A DNA stretch of 64,000 nucleotides, from NCBI GenBank assembly GCA_963742405.1, contig CAVUMB010000005.1, forward strand, positions 434,001-498,000. Direction: 5' to 3'. This document shows positions 37,017 to 45,283 of this stretch, in pieces (within the stretch, counting starts at the first letter, position 1; every line of letters starts with the position of its first letter). Below the pieces are notes generated by a model, which was given only the letters and a program-made list of their open reading frames with translations, made no database searches and was not told the DNA's origin. Position numbers and translations under genes: made by a program. This DNA comes from JAGVSR01 sp963742405. GTDB taxonomy: Bacteria; Pseudomonadota; Alphaproteobacteria; Rhizobiales; Hyphomicrobiaceae.

Positions 37017-37508
37017 ATGCTCCCCGATGATCTGATCGACAACGCCGCGGCACTGGTGTCGGTGATGCGCGCCGCCGGGCTGAAATTGGCCACCGCTGAG
37101 AGTTGTACGGGTGGACTCATCGCCGCCGCAATCACGGACGTGGCCGGATCCTCTGCGGTTCTCGATCGCGGCTTCGTCACCTACTCGAATGCAGCCAAAA
37201 CCGTGTCACTCGGCGTCGACAGTGGCCTCATCGCCGCCGAAGGTGCTGTCAGCCGCGCTGTGGCTATTGCCATGGCTGAAGGCGCGCTCAGCCATTCCCT
37301 CGCCGACATCGCGGTCTCGGTCACCGGCATCGCTGGTCCCGGTGGGGCGACGGCAACAAAGCCGGTCGGACTTGTGCATTTGGCAGTGGCCCGGAAGGGT
37401 TATCCGACCGTAGATGAAACATGCCGTTTCGGTGATATCGGCCGCCGGCAGGTCCGCGTGGCGGCCGTTCGCAAAGCCTTGGCAATGCTGAGCACCGCTT
37501 GTGTTTGA
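37017..37508 (+). CDS. pncC: CinA C-terminal domain amidase (nicotinamide-nucleotide amidase)
   Basis: Stand-alone CinA C-terminal domain, expected to deamidate NMN to nicotinate mononucleotide in pyridine-nucleotide recycling. The 163-residue product has the family motif LATAESCTGGLIAAAITDVA (catalytic Ser about residue 30), FVTYSNAAKTVSLGV and VSVTGIAGPGGATATKPVGL. Length equals that of E. coli PncC. The start follows TTGTTGGAG. A CinA protein near ispDF is common in Rhizobiales. Confidence 0.92.
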   Translation: MLPDDLIDNAAALVSVMRAAGLKLATAESCTGGLIAAAITDVAGSSAVLDRGFVTYSNAAKTVSLGVDSGLIAAEGAVSRAVAIAMAEGALSHSLADIAVSVTGIAGPGGATATKPVGLVHLAVARKGYPTVDETCRFGDIGRRQVRVAAVRKALAMLSTACV

Positions 37509-37530
37509 TCTTCTGGTTCCGGAGAACCGC

Positions 37531-38307
37531 ATGTTTCGAATTCGCCTCGTCGCTGCATTGGCACTCGCAGGCATAGCCTCAGCGCCTGCCGCCGCGGCCG
37601 ACATCACCGCCCGCGATGTGACCGAGCAACTGTTCCGCGGCTCCGGACCGGCGGATCTGTCGGGCAAGGATCTTGAAGGCCTCGATCTGTCGCTCATCGA
37701 TTTCAAGCAGACGCGGTTCGTGAATTCAAAGATGTTCGGCGTCAATCTCTCGGGCTCCAACTTGTCCGGCGCCGATCTCTCATCCGCAAATCTGGATCGC
37801 GCCGTCATTATCGGAACCCGCTTCGACGGCGCCAATCTCTCGGGCGCGAGCCTGCTGCGGCCCGCGACGTCCGCCGGCCGTCAGCCCGGTGCCGATCCGC
37901 CGCCGACGTTCGTTGGCGCCGATCTCAAGGGCGCGAAGGTGTTCGGACAATTCGGGCGCGTCGACCTATCAGGCGCCAATCTGGAAGGCGCCTCGCTCGC
38001 GCCCTTCGGCAAGACCGGCTTCATCGAAAATCTGTTTCGCACTGAAATGGAGGGCGCCAATCTCGAGGGGGCGAACCTCGGCGGCAGCGATCTGACTTAC
38101 GTTTCGTTCCGCTTCGCCAGCTTGAAAGGAGCCAGTCTCAAAGGGGCGAAGCTGCACAACGCCGATTTTTCCAAGGCCGACCTGACCGGCGCGGATCTGA
38201 CCGGCGCGGATGTACGCAACGCCGATTTCGATGGCGCGAACCTGACCAATGTCAAAGGTCTCGACCGGATGGCTAGCCGCGACACCGCGCGCAACCTTCC
38301 CAACTGA
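37531..38307 (+). CDS. Secreted pentapeptide-repeat protein
   Basis: A 258-residue protein with a clear signal peptide (RLVAALALAGIASAPAAAAD, cut after AAA). The rest is largely pentapeptide repeats A(D/N)LSG: NLSGSNLSGADLSSANLDRA, GADLKGAKV, GANLEGANLGGSDLTYVSF, SLKGAKLHNADFSKADLTGA. Such repeats form a right-handed quadrilateral beta-helix; function varies and cannot be inferred. The ATG at 37531 behind CCGGAGAA is preferred. It converges with the CXXCH protein gene across nine bases. Confidence 0.85.
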   Translation: MFRIRLVAALALAGIASAPAAAADITARDVTEQLFRGSGPADLSGKDLEGLDLSLIDFKQTRFVNSKMFGVNLSGSNLSGADLSSANLDRAVIIGTRFDGANLSGASLLRPATSAGRQPGADPPPTFVGADLKGAKVFGQFGRVDLSGANLEGASLAPFGKTGFIENLFRTEMEGANLEGANLGGSDLTYVSFRFASLKGASLKGAKLHNADFSKADLTGADLTGADVRNADFDGANLTNVKGLDRMASRDTARNLPN

Positions 38308-38316
38308 TGATGGAAA

Positions 38317-39924
38317 TCAAGGCTCGACGCTGAATGACACGGCGGCGCGCGCCTCCTCCTCGCTGCCGATCGGCAGCTGATCATCGAGCGTCTCCGCGTT
38401 GCCGGCACCGGTGCGAAACTTTCGCAAATCGTCCTGCGTCTTCTGGTAGGCCGCCTCGCGCACGGCCGTTTCCGCAAGAAACGTCCGCCAGTCGCCGAGC
38501 ACCGTAAACCGCTGCCGCTCAAAATCGTGCCCGATGCCTTCCGGCCGCTTCGCCGTGGCATTGCAGATCGCAATCACGGACTGCCGCCCCGGCTTATCGA
38601 GCCGAATCTGAAACGGCGCCGATGGCGGCGGGAGCAGCACCGTTGATCCCTTGCCGACGCGATTGTCGACGCTGGTGTCATTGGGATAAAGCACCGTTGC
38701 CAAGCCATCCGACTCCACAGCGATCAGCGTCAAATTGCAGTCACCGTTTGGCCGCGCCCGCACGGTCAATAGATCGCCGGTCCGATAGGCCGGCGCATCT
38801 GTCCATAACGCAATCCGAAGCCTATCAGCGCCAGCCGGAATAGCCGTTGCATCCTTGTCCACTGCGCGTCCCTCCAACACCGCACGCAGCTGCTCCCATT
38901 CGGCCCGCGTCAAATCATGAGCAGCAAGCTGCAGCGCTAGCTCCCGTTGGCTGCCCGTGACAGCGGCCAAGCGCACGCGCAACGCGGCCTCGTCGAGAGC
39001 CAATTCAAGGGCTGCCCGATGCATGGCAACGGGCCGTGTATATTCGAGAGCCAGCGCCTCGACCGCGTCGATGCCGTCGATAAGTCCCGGTACTGCGGTG
39101 ACCGGCGCTGGAGCTGCCACGGCTTGCCCGATGGCCCCGCCTCCGTCCGCGACCGCAAATGAGGACGTCGCGGCAATGGCCCGCGCCGCCAGCGCGTCGG
39201 CATCGACGACCCCCGCGATCTCGTGACCGCCGCCCGCGCGCAAATCCCATGCGTCCGCCGTAAGGCCGAAATCCGATGGCCGGAAAGCCAGCAACACGCT
39301 CGCCTCCCCAACTGTATCAAGCGTCACATTTGCTTTGAGGGTCAGCCGGGACAGCAGCGCCGCGACGGCGTCCCGATATGCCGCGATCGTCGCATCGCTG
39401 CGACAAAGGTTGTGCAAGTTGGCCAATGAAACAAACCGCAGCGGCTTGCTGGCGTCAGGTTCGAACGCCGCGCGCCAGGCCGCAATATCGCGGCGCAGAT
39501 CGGCCTGTGTCACCGGCGGCTTGTCCCGGCATGGCATCCCACCCGGCTGTAGCCCGGCAATCCACGCCCGTACCGCGTCGATCTCTGCCGTTGTCGGCCC
39601 CGGGATCGGTCCAAAAAACGCCGTCAGCGGCCGGTGACGTGCGAGCAAAATCTGGTACAGCCGCGATGCATCCGGGTCGGAGGCAACGATCAGATCGTCG
39701 CGTTCAACGAGGCGCTCCAGGTCGAGGATATTGCCGAGGTGTCCCTTAGCCGGCGGATTTTCCAGCCGACCGGCCTGATGGCAACGCGCGCAATGCGCGT
39801 CGAGAATGGCCCGCGTCCGGACAGCAATGTCCTCCGCACATGCGCTCCCCGCCGCCGTTGCGCCCAACAACAAGGCTGCGGCCCAACTGATCCCGGCCCT
39901 GAATGCCGACCCCTTACTCGTCAA
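38317..39924 (-). CDS. Secreted protein with a CXXCH motif and a DUF4384-like domain
   Basis: Predicted periplasmic or surface protein of about 535 residues. After a signal peptide (FRAGISWAAALLLGATAAGS) comes DAHCARCHQAGRLENPPAKG, a cytochrome-c-type heme site (Cys45, Cys48, His49), with KGHLGNILDLERLVERDDLI following as in planctomycete-type cytochrome domains. The middle is Ala-rich. Near residues 410-470, YRTGDLLTVRARPNGDCNLT and GLATVLYPND look like DUF4384, a domain often found with kinases or caspase-like proteins. The start is uncertain: a TTG at 39924 fits the signal peptide, while the ATG at 40050 would add 42 unlikely residues. Confidence 0.65.
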   Translation of the reverse strand: MTSKGSAFRAGISWAAALLLGATAAGSACAEDIAVRTRAILDAHCARCHQAGRLENPPAKGHLGNILDLERLVERDDLIVASDPDASRLYQILLARHRPLTAFFGPIPGPTTAEIDAVRAWIAGLQPGGMPCRDKPPVTQADLRRDIAAWRAAFEPDASKPLRFVSLANLHNLCRSDATIAAYRDAVAALLSRLTLKANVTLDTVGEASVLLAFRPSDFGLTADAWDLRAGGGHEIAGVVDADALAARAIAATSSFAVADGGGAIGQAVAAPAPVTAVPGLIDGIDAVEALALEYTRPVAMHRAALELALDEAALRVRLAAVTGSQRELALQLAAHDLTRAEWEQLRAVLEGRAVDKDATAIPAGADRLRIALWTDAPAYRTGDLLTVRARPNGDCNLTLIAVESDGLATVLYPNDTSVDNRVGKGSTVLLPPPSAPFQIRLDKPGRQSVIAICNATAKRPEGIGHDFERQRFTVLGDWRTFLAETAVREAAYQKTQDDLRKFRTGAGNAETLDDQLPIGSEEEARAAVSFSVEP

Positions 39925-40188
39925 CCGTGCACCCCGCGCTCGTCTCTCGCCGACTGCCGGCGCCCCCGCCCGCGGCGGGCACCATACCGGGGCAACCGCG
40001 GCGGGCCAATGGCTCCTCCGCCACAGGCCCTTGTCGATAGACAACGCCAACCTACGTTCAGTCGACGGCCATAACCCAGCCTGCCAGCCTACGTAGCTTT
40101 ACCTATCGAGCCGGGCACCGTCTCCTGTCACAACCGCGGGAGCGGCCAGATCGACCAATCGATCCGACCATGGGAGCACCACCGGACG

Positions 40189-41769
40189 ATGTCCGCACCA
40201 TCGACGACACGGCATTGGCTGATCGGCCTCGGCTTCCTCGCAGCTTATGTTGCGCTCGATTTCGTCAGCTACGTGAAACCCTACCGCGATATCGGCATCA
40301 CGCCATGGAACCCGCCCGCGGGTCTTGCCGTCGCCCTCATCTTTCTCGAGGGTCTGCCGCTAGTCCCCTTTGTGCTGCTGGCACCGTTTGTCGCCGACCT
40401 TGTCGTGCGCAATGCACAAATCCCCTTCCCGTTGGATGTATTGAGTTCGGTTCTGGTCGGTGGAACCTTCGCCGCCGCTGGGCTCGTCTTGCAGCGCATC
40501 CGGCAATTTGATCCTCGCTTCAGATCGGTTCGTGATGTGCTGGCGCTCGCGGCCGTTGCTGTTGTAACAGCGCTGACGGCGGCCAGCATTCTCGTGACCA
40601 TCTTCTTCCTGGCCGGTCTGCTGCTGAGCGACGAAATCGGCATCGTCATATGGAGTTCGGCGGTTGGCGACATCATCGGCATCTTGACACTCGTGCCGCT
40701 CGTCCTGTTGTGGCGCACCTATCGGCCTTGGCCGGCGCTGGGGAAATGGATGCCCATGCAGCTGACTTCGCTGCTGTGCGCGCTGGTTATTGTTTTCGGC
40801 TACCAGGAAGCGTCTGCTTTCCAGCTCTTCTATTTGCTCTTCTTGCCGGTCCTCTGGGTCTCGTTGAGTTACGGCCCGCCGGGCGCGGCCACGGCCTTGG
40901 TTGCGGTTCAGATCGGCATCGTGATCGGCGCCGAGATCCGCTTCGGCTCCGATCCTGGCTTTAGTTCCTTGCAGGTCCTGATGATCGCGTTGTCGATTAC
41001 GGGGCTCATCGTCGGTGCCATCGTTGCTGAACGCGAAGACGCGGCCGCCCGTTTGCGCGATCAACAGGCGGCGTTGAACCGAACGCTGCGCATCCGCTCT
41101 GCAGGCGAGATCGCCGCCACGATCGCGCATGAAATGAACCAGCCATTGACGGCTCTCGCAACCTATAGCGGCATCGCATCCAAAGCGCTGCGCGACGGCG
41201 ATACGCAACTCGCGGCCAAGGCCATCGGTAAAGTGGAAAGCGAGAGCCAGCGAGCCGCCACCGTGCTGACCGGCATTCGCGATCTGCTCCGGCAGGGTGC
41301 GTTGAACAAATCGAAAGTCGATCTATCCCAAGCCTTCGCGCAGATTTCGGATCTTTTGCGCGCCGACCTCGCCAAACGCAGCGTCACCCTCTCGATCGAA
41401 CCCAGCGAGCACTTGCCACCCATCAATGCCGACCCGGTACAATTGCAGCAAGCGCTCCACAATCTCATTCTAAATGGTGCCGAATCCATCGAAAGCGCCG
41501 GCGGCAAGGGCCGGGTGAATGTCCGGGCCATGACCGTCGGTAACGGCCGCGTCCGCATTGAAGTCAGCGATAGCGGACCTGGCTTTCCGCCGGCCTACGA
41601 CATCGCCGATCCACCCCCCTTCACATCGACCAAGGCCGAAGGATCGGGCATTGGACTGACCGTTGTGCGCTCGATCGCCGAAGCCCATGCCGGCAACTTC
41701 CATATCCAGTCATCGGCACGCGGTGCCACCGTCAGCCTTGAAATCCCCGCGACAGGAGATCTCGCATGA
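40189..41769 (+). CDS. MASE1-domain sensor histidine kinase
   Basis: Membrane kinase of 526 residues. The N-terminal 290 residues hold about eight membrane helices with a MASE1 pattern (ITPWNPPAGLAVALIFLEGL, SSAVGDIIGILTLVPLVLLW). The kinase core has the H-box IAATIAHEMNQPLTALATYS (His314), an N-box LHNLILNGAESIESAGG and a G-box GSGIGLTVVRSIAEAHAG; this class resembles FixL/DctB-type kinases. Its last codons overlap the following response regulator gene (ATGA), so the two form one two-component pair. The signal sensed is unknown. Confidence 0.88.
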   Translation: MSAPSTTRHWLIGLGFLAAYVALDFVSYVKPYRDIGITPWNPPAGLAVALIFLEGLPLVPFVLLAPFVADLVVRNAQIPFPLDVLSSVLVGGTFAAAGLVLQRIRQFDPRFRSVRDVLALAAVAVVTALTAASILVTIFFLAGLLLSDEIGIVIWSSAVGDIIGILTLVPLVLLWRTYRPWPALGKWMPMQLTSLLCALVIVFGYQEASAFQLFYLLFLPVLWVSLSYGPPGAATALVAVQIGIVIGAEIRFGSDPGFSSLQVLMIALSITGLIVGAIVAEREDAAARLRDQQAALNRTLRIRSAGEIAATIAHEMNQPLTALATYSGIASKALRDGDTQLAAKAIGKVESESQRAATVLTGIRDLLRQGALNKSKVDLSQAFAQISDLLRADLAKRSVTLSIEPSEHLPPINADPVQLQQALHNLILNGAESIESAGGKGRVNVRAMTVGNGRVRIEVSDSGPGFPPAYDIADPPPFTSTKAEGSGIGLTVVRSIAEAHAGNFHIQSSARGATVSLEIPATGDLA

Positions 41770-42365
41770 GCGACACCGTTGCTATTATCGACGACGAAGC
41801 ATCCGTGCGCGACGCCGTCAGCATGCTTCTTGAAACCAACGGGTACATCGTCGCCTCCTACGCGAGCGCCACCGAGTTTTTAAACGCTCCCTTCGTCCCT
41901 GGCGCCATTGTCAGCGACGTCCGCATGCCTGAGACGACAGGTCTCGATCTGGTGCAGCGGTTGAAAAGCAAGGACGACCCCCGTCCCGTGATCCTGCTGA
42001 CCGGCCACGGTGACATCGAAATGGCGGTGCAGGCTTTAAAGCTCGGGGCCTATGACTTCATCGAAAAGCCTTTCGAACTCGACCGTTTGCTGTCCTCCGT
42101 CGCCGCGGCCATAAAAACATCGGTCACGTCACTGAAGACGACCCTTGAGCTGCAGGAATTGAAGGGGCGCTACGGCTCCCTCTCCGAACGCCAGCGCGAC
42201 ACCATGCACCTCCTGATCCGCGGCATGTCGAACAAGGAGATTGGATTGGAACTCGGCATCAGTCCGCGGACGGTCGAAATCCACCGGACCTGGGTCATGA
42301 CCCGCATGCAGGCCAAGTCCATGGCCGAACTGGTCCGCATGGGGTTGGCGCTGGGCCTCGCCTGA
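41766..42365 (+). CDS. FixJ/TodT-type response regulator
   Basis: A 199-residue regulator with a receiver domain (IIDDEASVRDA, phospho-acceptor Asp51 in IVSDVRMPE, Thr in LLTGHG, Lys in EKPF) and a LuxR-type HTH (LSERQRDTMHLLIRGMSNKE, ISPRTVEIHRTWVMTRMQAK). The layout equals FixJ. It is translationally coupled to the MASE1 kinase upstream. The next gene encodes a ThDP enzyme starting about 100 bases later, a possible target. Confidence 0.92.
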   Translation: MSDTVAIIDDEASVRDAVSMLLETNGYIVASYASATEFLNAPFVPGAIVSDVRMPETTGLDLVQRLKSKDDPRPVILLTGHGDIEMAVQALKLGAYDFIEKPFELDRLLSSVAAAIKTSVTSLKTTLELQELKGRYGSLSERQRDTMHLLIRGMSNKEIGLELGISPRTVEIHRTWVMTRMQAKSMAELVRMGLALGLA

Positions 42366-42468
42366 AGCCGTCAACTGAGTTCGCACTTTCCGTTAACGGC
42401 GGCGCTGGACGCTCGCTTACAAGACCTGCAGGACGTTGGCGCCGCCGACGCCATCGAGGGTTCTAGCG

Positions 42469-44133
42469 ATGCGCAGCGGAGGCCGCATACTCGTCGATCA
42501 ACTCGCCCTGCAGGGTGCGAGCACGGCGTTCTTGGTCCCCGGTGAGAGTTTCCTCGCCGTTCTCGACGCTCTGTTCGAAACGACGGCCGTCCGCACCGTC
42601 ATCTGCCGGCATGAAGGCGGGGCCGCCATGATGGCCGAGGCAACGGGAAGGCTGACGGGCCGACCGGGGATCGCCTTCGTGACCCGCGCTCCCGGCGCCA
42701 CCAACGCAACCTCGGGCGTCTATGTGGCCGCTCAAGGCCAAACCCCGATGATACTTTTCGTCGGCCTGCCGCCACGCGCCCGCGCCCACCTGAATACGTT
42801 TCAAGCCTTCGATCTGCATGGCCTCTTTGCCAATATGGCCAAGCATGTGGAGATCGCGTCGGCGGCAGCCAACCTTCCCGAGACCATTTCGCGCGCTTAC
42901 GCCTATGCACTCAACGGTCGCCCCGGCCCCGTGGTTATCGGATTGCCCGAGGACGTCCTGACCGAGACCGCGCACGTCCCCGATGCACCCTTCATTGATG
43001 CCGCGTCCGCCGAACCGTCCTCGCAAGCCATGTCGGCCGTCCAAAAAGCTCTTCATGACGCCGAACAACCTGTCGTCATCGTCGGCGGCCCGCGCTGGTC
43101 ATCCGACGTCAAGGACGCCGTGCAATCGTTTGCTCAGCGTTTCGATCTACCGATCGCCGTTGGATTTCGTGCCCAGGATTACATCGACAACCGCCACCCG
43201 TCCTATTGCGGCCATATCGGCATCAACATGGACGAGCGACTGGCGACGGCCCTGCGCGCGGCCGATCTGCTCGTGGTCATCGGCGCGCCGCTGGACGAAA
43301 TTCAAACCAGCGGCTGGTCAGTGATTGCCTCGCCCGTGCCGACCCAGCGCATCATCCATGTTCATCCCGCCGGGACTGATCCGCGCGATGGTGTGCGCAC
43401 CCAGCAGCAAATCGTTGCCACGGCCGAAGGTTTCGCCAAAGCGCTGCATCATTTAGAACCGCCGAACCAAAAGCGCTGGAGCACATTCCGACGCGACATG
43501 CGCGCGGCCTTCGAGCGATCGCAGCGGCCGGTGCCGACGCCAGGCGCGGTGCAGTTCGCCGAGATTGTCCGTCGCGTCAGCGAGCGACTGCCCGAGACCG
43601 CCATCATCGCCAGCGGCGCGGGCAACTACAGCCAGTTCGTCCACCGCTACACGACTTACAAATCCTATCCTTCGAGCCTTGCGCCCGCCTCCGGCTCCAT
43701 GGGTTACGGATTACCCGCAGCCATCGCCGCCAAGTTCGAATACCCCGACCGGGATGTTGTCGCCTACGCCGGTGACGGCTGCTTCCTGATGACCGCGCCA
43801 GAACTCGCCACCGCCGTGCAGTATGGTCTATCGATCATCATCATCGTTGCCGATAACGGCATGTACGGCACCATCCGCATGCATCAGGAAAAGTCCTACC
43901 CGGGGCGCGTCAGCGGTACGAGCCTCGTCAATCCGGATTTTGCCGAACTGGCGCGAAGTTTCGGCGCCTACGCTGCAACGGTCACCGACACGGCACAGTT
44001 TGACAGCGCATTCCAAGCAGCGCTCACGTGTGGTCGCCCCGCACTGATCTCTCTGCGTCTGGACCCCGAAGCCATCACACCGGCAACGACGTTGAGCGCC
44101 CTGCGCTCTCACGCCTTGACGTCCAAGGCATGA
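42469..44133 (+). CDS. Thiamine-diphosphate enzyme, acetolactate synthase-like
   Basis: A 554-residue ThDP-dependent enzyme with three domains. The catalytic Glu lies in RHEGGAAMMAEATGRLTGRP (about residue 49). The central domain has PVVIVGGPRW. The cofactor motif reads YAGDGCFLMTAPELATAVQY-plus-DNGMYGT. It differs from the biosynthetic IlvB (no nearby ilvN, and GYGLPAAIAAKFEYP instead of the usual IlvB context), so it may be an oxalyl-CoA, sulfoacetaldehyde, benzoylformate or acetolactate-type catabolic enzyme; substrate cannot be named. The ATG at 42469 follows CGAGGG. Confidence 0.85.
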   Translation: MRSGGRILVDQLALQGASTAFLVPGESFLAVLDALFETTAVRTVICRHEGGAAMMAEATGRLTGRPGIAFVTRAPGATNATSGVYVAAQGQTPMILFVGLPPRARAHLNTFQAFDLHGLFANMAKHVEIASAAANLPETISRAYAYALNGRPGPVVIGLPEDVLTETAHVPDAPFIDAASAEPSSQAMSAVQKALHDAEQPVVIVGGPRWSSDVKDAVQSFAQRFDLPIAVGFRAQDYIDNRHPSYCGHIGINMDERLATALRAADLLVVIGAPLDEIQTSGWSVIASPVPTQRIIHVHPAGTDPRDGVRTQQQIVATAEGFAKALHHLEPPNQKRWSTFRRDMRAAFERSQRPVPTPGAVQFAEIVRRVSERLPETAIIASGAGNYSQFVHRYTTYKSYPSSLAPASGSMGYGLPAAIAAKFEYPDRDVVAYAGDGCFLMTAPELATAVQYGLSIIIIVADNGMYGTIRMHQEKSYPGRVSGTSLVNPDFAELARSFGAYAATVTDTAQFDSAFQAALTCGRPALISLRLDPEAITPATTLSALRSHALTSKA

Positions 44134-44334
44134 TCGTTACGGGTTTGTGTCGACGTGTGCCGCAAGGTGCTAACGAGACGTAAATTTCCCGGAAAGCGGG
44201 TTAGGGATGTCTGCGCCCATTCGTGGACGGATCGACGTTTTTGGCCTAAACAAATCCTCAACGCGGTCGCCGACAAACCGCACTTGGCCTCTTCGATACC
44301 TGACGTCATTGACGGCAACAAAGAGTTCCCGGAC

Positions 44335-44511
44335 ATGGATCTTGACGCCCCATCCTTGATTAAGCCTCCGGCCTCGCGCTGGACCATGTTTCTGGCCTTT
44401 GTCTGCTTCGCAATGGCCAGCTGTTTTCTTCTCAGTTCGCTCAGCAAAGGGCACCCAGCCAGCACAGCGGCCGCTCCCACCGCCGCGCTTTCTGCGAGTG
44501 CCATAACTTAA
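44335..44511 (+). CDS. Small single-span membrane protein (possible)
   Basis: Possible 58-residue protein with one membrane helix (WTMFLAFVCFAMASCFLLSS) and an Ala/Ser/Thr-rich tail. The frame is open from 44155, but that upstream part looks non-coding. A strong terminator 40 bases after the stop supports a transcript here. Homology unknown; a real gene is plausible but unproven. Confidence 0.4.
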   Translation: MDLDAPSLIKPPASRWTMFLAFVCFAMASCFLLSSLSKGHPASTAAAPTAALSASAIT

Positions 44512-44550
44512 ATCCACCACGTCCCCACCCACCGGTTCGGTCCAAAAGCA

Positions 44551-44586
44551 AAGCCTCCACCTGCAAGGGTGGAGGCTTTCGCTTTT
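44551..44586. terminator. Bidirectional intrinsic terminator
   Basis: A perfect 11-base-pair stem (AAGCCTCCACC 44551-44561, GGTGGAGGCTT 44568-44578) with a 6-base loop. On the plus strand it is followed by TCGCTTTTTCG and on the minus strand by TGCTTTTGG, so it can end transcription from both sides, between the small membrane ORF and the convergent PhnN-like gene. Confidence 0.85.
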
Positions 44587-44598
44587 TCGATCTGCCAT

Positions 44599-45150
44599 TC
44601 AGGCGTGCGTCTGGCCAAACTGGCGCAGCGCGATCTGGTCGAGCACCCGGTGAAATCGGCGCACCGCCTCGGCGATGTCGCCCGCATGGCGAACCGAGGC
44701 TTGGCCCGGCGCAGGCGACTGCGGCGTCCGGCCGGAAGGCCGCACCGCATCGATCTCCGACCCGAAGGGCACCACTTCAACATTCGGCCACAACGCCCTG
44801 AACGTCTCGACTGCCCCCGGCGGGACAGCAACGACGACAATGCGCCCCGCCTCCAGCGCTTCCAGAGCACCGTTGGTCAAGCCGTGACGTGCATCGTCGT
44901 TTTGCCACGACACCGCAAAACCCCGATTGCGTTCGATGTCCCGAAACACCCGCCGCGGCACCCCGATATGCGCGCTATCCAGGGCCGATGACCGGGTTTG
45001 CAACCGCACTGGAAATTCAAGGCGCGGATCGCCAGCATATCGCCGCCGCGCTGCCGCGATCAGCAGATCATCGCCCCGCGCCTGCGCGCTTGCCAGAAGA
45101 ACCAGAAGACCGCGCTCGTCGCGATCGCCTGACGCTGCGCTTGTCTGCAT
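44599..45150 (-). CDS. PhnN/guanylate-kinase-like protein with eroded P-loop
   Basis: A 183-residue protein related to ribose 1,5-bisphosphate phosphokinase PhnN. Matching segments: ARGDDLLIAAARRRYAGDPR, LEFPVRLQTRSS, SAHIGVPRRVFRDIERNRGF-AVSWQ, HGLTNGALEALEAGRIVVVA-VPPGAVE. Where PhnN has GPSGAGKD, this protein has ASAQARGDD: the P-loop glycines and lysine are gone, so ATP binding and kinase activity are doubtful. Start ATG at 45150 has a strong GGGGAGG site. No other phn genes are in the window. Confidence 0.65.
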   Translation of the reverse strand: MQTSAASGDRDERGLLVLLASAQARGDDLLIAAARRRYAGDPRLEFPVRLQTRSSALDSAHIGVPRRVFRDIERNRGFAVSWQNDDARHGLTNGALEALEAGRIVVVAVPPGAVETFRALWPNVEVVPFGSEIDAVRPSGRTPQSPAPGQASVRHAGDIAEAVRRFHRVLDQIALRQFGQTHA

Positions 45151-45283
45151 ATGCCACCTCCCCGCGTGGTCCATCGACTCAAACGAGACTGTGGCGACAC
45201 TAACGGCTGCAACCCGAGCAAGCCGTGTCTGCAGCGGCACAGGCGCGCGGTAAGTTGCATCGTGAAGGGGCGTCGCTTGGGCG

